Source: Roseburia hominis A2-183
Lineage (GTDB): Bacteria > Bacillota > Clostridia > Lachnospirales > Lachnospiraceae
Length of the DNA: 64,000 bases
Direction: 5' to 3'
Assembly (NCBI RefSeq): GCF_000225345.1
Contig: NC_015977.1
Span: 1,099,501-1,163,500, forward strand
Shown: piece after piece, positions 62,176 through 64,000 of the stretch
How the letters are laid out: every line of letters begins with the position of its first letter
How positions within the stretch are numbered: position 1 is the first letter of the stretch
Made by a program: the position numbers and the translations under genes
Notes under the pieces: model-generated
What the model saw: the letters and a program-made list of their open reading frames with translations, nothing else
Database searches by the model: none
Told to the model about the DNA's origin: nothing

Positions 62176-63222
62176 ATGGAGAAAAGCAGGCGGATACGCT
62201 CGGCAGTGATCCTTGAGGCGGCACTGCTTTTTCTGATGGGAGTAATCCTCTGGGAGAATGGAAAACTGCCGGAAAAATCAGTCGTGGAGACAACGGCGGA
62301 CGGCTATATCAAATGGGTAGATTTTAACGTGTCCTATGAGGCATTGTCCAGGGCATATGATTATGACGTAAGTAGTTACGGAGAAAAGCAGCATCTTGAC
62401 TGGATAGATCTTCTGGCGTACGCCGGGGCAAAGAACGGCGGAGATTTTGGAGCCGGAGCAACGGAGGACATGCGTACCGCTGCTGAAAAAATTCTCTGCG
62501 GGGAGGATACAATGGAGCATATGACCGCGGATATGAAGATGTTTTCCTACTACAGGGAGGCATACGGAGCGGTTTTTGGCGGTATGGTCGGTGAATATGA
62601 GATACAGGAAAAGGAGGGGGGAGCATATGTAAAAAAGTATGGTCTGAAAGCATTTTCACCGATCGCCAAAGGATTTGAGTACAGTGATTATGATGATTTC
62701 GGAGTGTCAAGAAGCTATGGGTATCAGAGGCAGCATCTGGGGCATGATATGATGGGGCAGGTCGGAACCCCAATCATCGCCGTAGAATCCGGCTACGTAG
62801 AAGCGATCGGCTGGAACCAGTACGGCGGATGGCGCATCGGCATCCGCAGCTTTGACGGGAAGCGTTACTATTATTATGCGCATCTGCGCCAGAACTATCC
62901 GTACCGGGAACAGTTGAAGGAGGGGGATGTCGTGACGGCAGGGGACGTGATCGGCTATATGGGGCATACCGGGTACAGCACGAAGGAAAATGTCAACAAC
63001 ATAGACACGGTTCATCTGCATTTCGGGCTGCAGCTGATCTTTGACGAGGCGCAGAAAGAGGGAAACAACGAGATCTGGGTGGACTGCTATAATCTGACGC
63101 GCTTTTTATATAAGAACCGTTCCGCGGTGCAGAAAGTGGGGGAAAGCAGGGAGTGGAAGAGGACGCTGCAGATGACGGATCCGGCGGTTGTAAAATATCA
63201 GAAAACCGTAAAAAAACAGTGA
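62176..63222 (+). CDS. M23-family (LytM) peptidase
   Basis: A 348-residue protein with an N-terminal membrane anchor or signal (SAVILEAALLFLMGVILW), a middle helical part and a C-terminal M23 domain. Zinc and catalytic sites are intact: HLGHDMMGQ (first H and D), YAHLRQN and HLHFGLQ (last HxH). It likely cleaves peptidoglycan cross-bridges outside the cell, in division or sporulation; the SpoIIQ-type versions lack these residues. No good earlier start fits the membrane helix; the ATG at 62176 has GGAG nine bases upstream. Confidence 0.88.
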   Translation: MEKSRRIRSAVILEAALLFLMGVILWENGKLPEKSVVETTADGYIKWVDFNVSYEALSRAYDYDVSSYGEKQHLDWIDLLAYAGAKNGGDFGAGATEDMRTAAEKILCGEDTMEHMTADMKMFSYYREAYGAVFGGMVGEYEIQEKEGGAYVKKYGLKAFSPIAKGFEYSDYDDFGVSRSYGYQRQHLGHDMMGQVGTPIIAVESGYVEAIGWNQYGGWRIGIRSFDGKRYYYYAHLRQNYPYREQLKEGDVVTAGDVIGYMGHTGYSTKENVNNIDTVHLHFGLQLIFDEAQKEGNNEIWVDCYNLTRFLYKNRSAVQKVGESREWKRTLQMTDPAVVKYQKTVKKQ

Positions 63223-63289
63223 AAAAATATTGACAATAGAAGCGGGAGGGTGGAAAATTTTGATATACGGATAGGGAGGAGGAGTGTCT

Positions 63290-64000
63290 GTGATAGAACG
63301 TCGATGGATTCAAAAAGGGTACCGGATTTTTTTTGCTATTGCACTTCTTATCTGTGTGGGAGGCATTCCGGCATATGCAGAAGAACTGGTGCCGGACGCT
63401 GGGGAAATCACCGGCAGGGTATTATTTATCAGTTCCTATTCCTATGCATGGGAGACGGTTCCGGAACAGATTCGCGGTATAAAAGAAGCATTGGGCGCTG
63501 GTGTACAGCTGGATTATCAGTTTATGGATACCAAAAATGTCGAGACGGCGGAGAGTGAACAGCTATTTTACCAGACGCTAACATACTATCTGAAGATGGT
63601 TCCGGCGTATGATGTTGTGATTGTAGGAGATGATGCGGCGTTTCAGTTTGCAATGACGTATCGGGATGAGTTGTTTGCGCAGACGCCGGTTGTTTTTGAG
63701 GGAGTTAATAATAGGGAACTGGCGAAGAAAGCGGCAGCAGATCCGCTTGTGACGGGCGTGGTTGAGACGCTCTCTTATGAGAATACGATCACGCTGGCAA
63801 AGAAGCTGTATCCGGATGCAAGACAGGTGGTAGGAATACTGGATGATACGGTGACCGGAGAGGGCGAACGCAAGGAATTCCAGTATTACGATACTGTTTT
63901 TCCAGAGTTGGACTTTGTAGAGATCGACGCTTCAAAGCTCTCCCAGGAAGAATTAAAAAGACAGGTTGCTGCGCTGGGGGAGGAGAGCATTCTGGTCTAT
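63290..64000 (+). CDS. ABC-type substrate-binding domain protein, N-terminal part
   Basis: The first 237 residues of a protein that continues past the window. A signal peptide (FFAIALLICVGGIPAYAEE) precedes an ABC_sub_bind-type periplasmic fold: VLFISSYSYAWETVPEQIRG, VIVGDDAAFQFA, PVVFEGVNN and QVVGILDDTVTGEGE. In Lachnospiraceae such domains are often fused to a membrane helix plus GGDEF, EAL or histidine-kinase parts, so this could be a sensor. The end lies outside, so the effector part is unknown. GTG at 63290 follows GGGAGGAGG; another in-frame GTG at 63284 is too near the ribosome site. Confidence 0.75.
   Translation, partial: MIERRWIQKGYRIFFAIALLICVGGIPAYAEELVPDAGEITGRVLFISSYSYAWETVPEQIRGIKEALGAGVQLDYQFMDTKNVETAESEQLFYQTLTYYLKMVPAYDVVIVGDDAAFQFAMTYRDELFAQTPVVFEGVNNRELAKKAAADPLVTGVVETLSYENTITLAKKLYPDARQVVGILDDTVTGEGERKEFQYYDTVFPELDFVEIDASKLSQEELKRQVAALGEESILVY

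Overview
The window is a chromosomal segment of a low-to-mid GC, endospore-former-type Firmicute, most likely a gut Lachnospiraceae (Roseburia, Agathobacter or Blautia relatives). This rests on strong GGAGG ribosome sites, a SpoVB-type flippase, a YlmC/YmxH protein, DapL-type lysine synthesis, a single-chain PurL, a eukaryote-like PurB and HisA, and many CapA, DegV and HPr-like genes typical of that family. It is an inference from gene content; no rRNA is present to confirm it. No rRNA, tRNA or CRISPR array was seen.

Layout. 1-4.5 kb: end of a YfhO-type membrane protein, a MalY/PatB C-S lyase and a TPR-GGDEF diguanylate cyclase. 4.7-8.0 kb: a mobile and decayed island with an IS200-type element (both end hairpins and an RBS-sequestering hairpin visible), a truncated Fic gene, prophage tail remnants and two RelE-family toxins, one with a complete antitoxin. 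8.3-19.7 kb: housekeeping genes (ychF, ymxH-like, nrdR, yqeG-like, rpiB, efp, SpoVB-like flippase, cysteine desulfurase, HPr-like protein, DinG/XPD-type helicase, LysR regulator). 19.9-26.7 kb: purL, an SDR protein, a PHP phosphatase and a membrane protein. 27-33.4 kb: the glycolytic series gap, pgk, tpiA, gpmI with a capA-like gene between tpiA and gpmI. 33.5-37.9 kb: purC, purF, purB, preceded by a highly structured untranslated region. 37.9-38.6 kb: a 622-bp imperfect giant palindrome with no gene. 39.7-50.0 kb: a compact Tad-like pilus/secretion locus (degenerate CpaE-like protein, several tiny one-helix proteins, CpaF ATPase, a TadB/TadC-like inner-membrane protein, TadE-like subunits) followed by two large secreted repeat proteins. 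50.1-57.6 kb: CNNM transporter-like protein, guaB, hisA, glnA with an ANTAR regulator, dapL. 57.8-64 kb: an MBOAT O-acyltransferase with an SGNH-like partner, a metal-type permease, a Fur-family regulator, an M23 peptidase and the start of a substrate-binding or sensor protein.

The strongest candidates for something undescribed are the 622-bp palindrome between purB and the DegV gene (37937-38558), the minimal Tad-like locus with micro-pilins that lack the usual prepilin motif (39709-44886) next to its two secreted repeat proteins, and the nested-hairpin leader before purC (33477-33640). All functional statements come from reading motifs by eye; no database or folding program was used.
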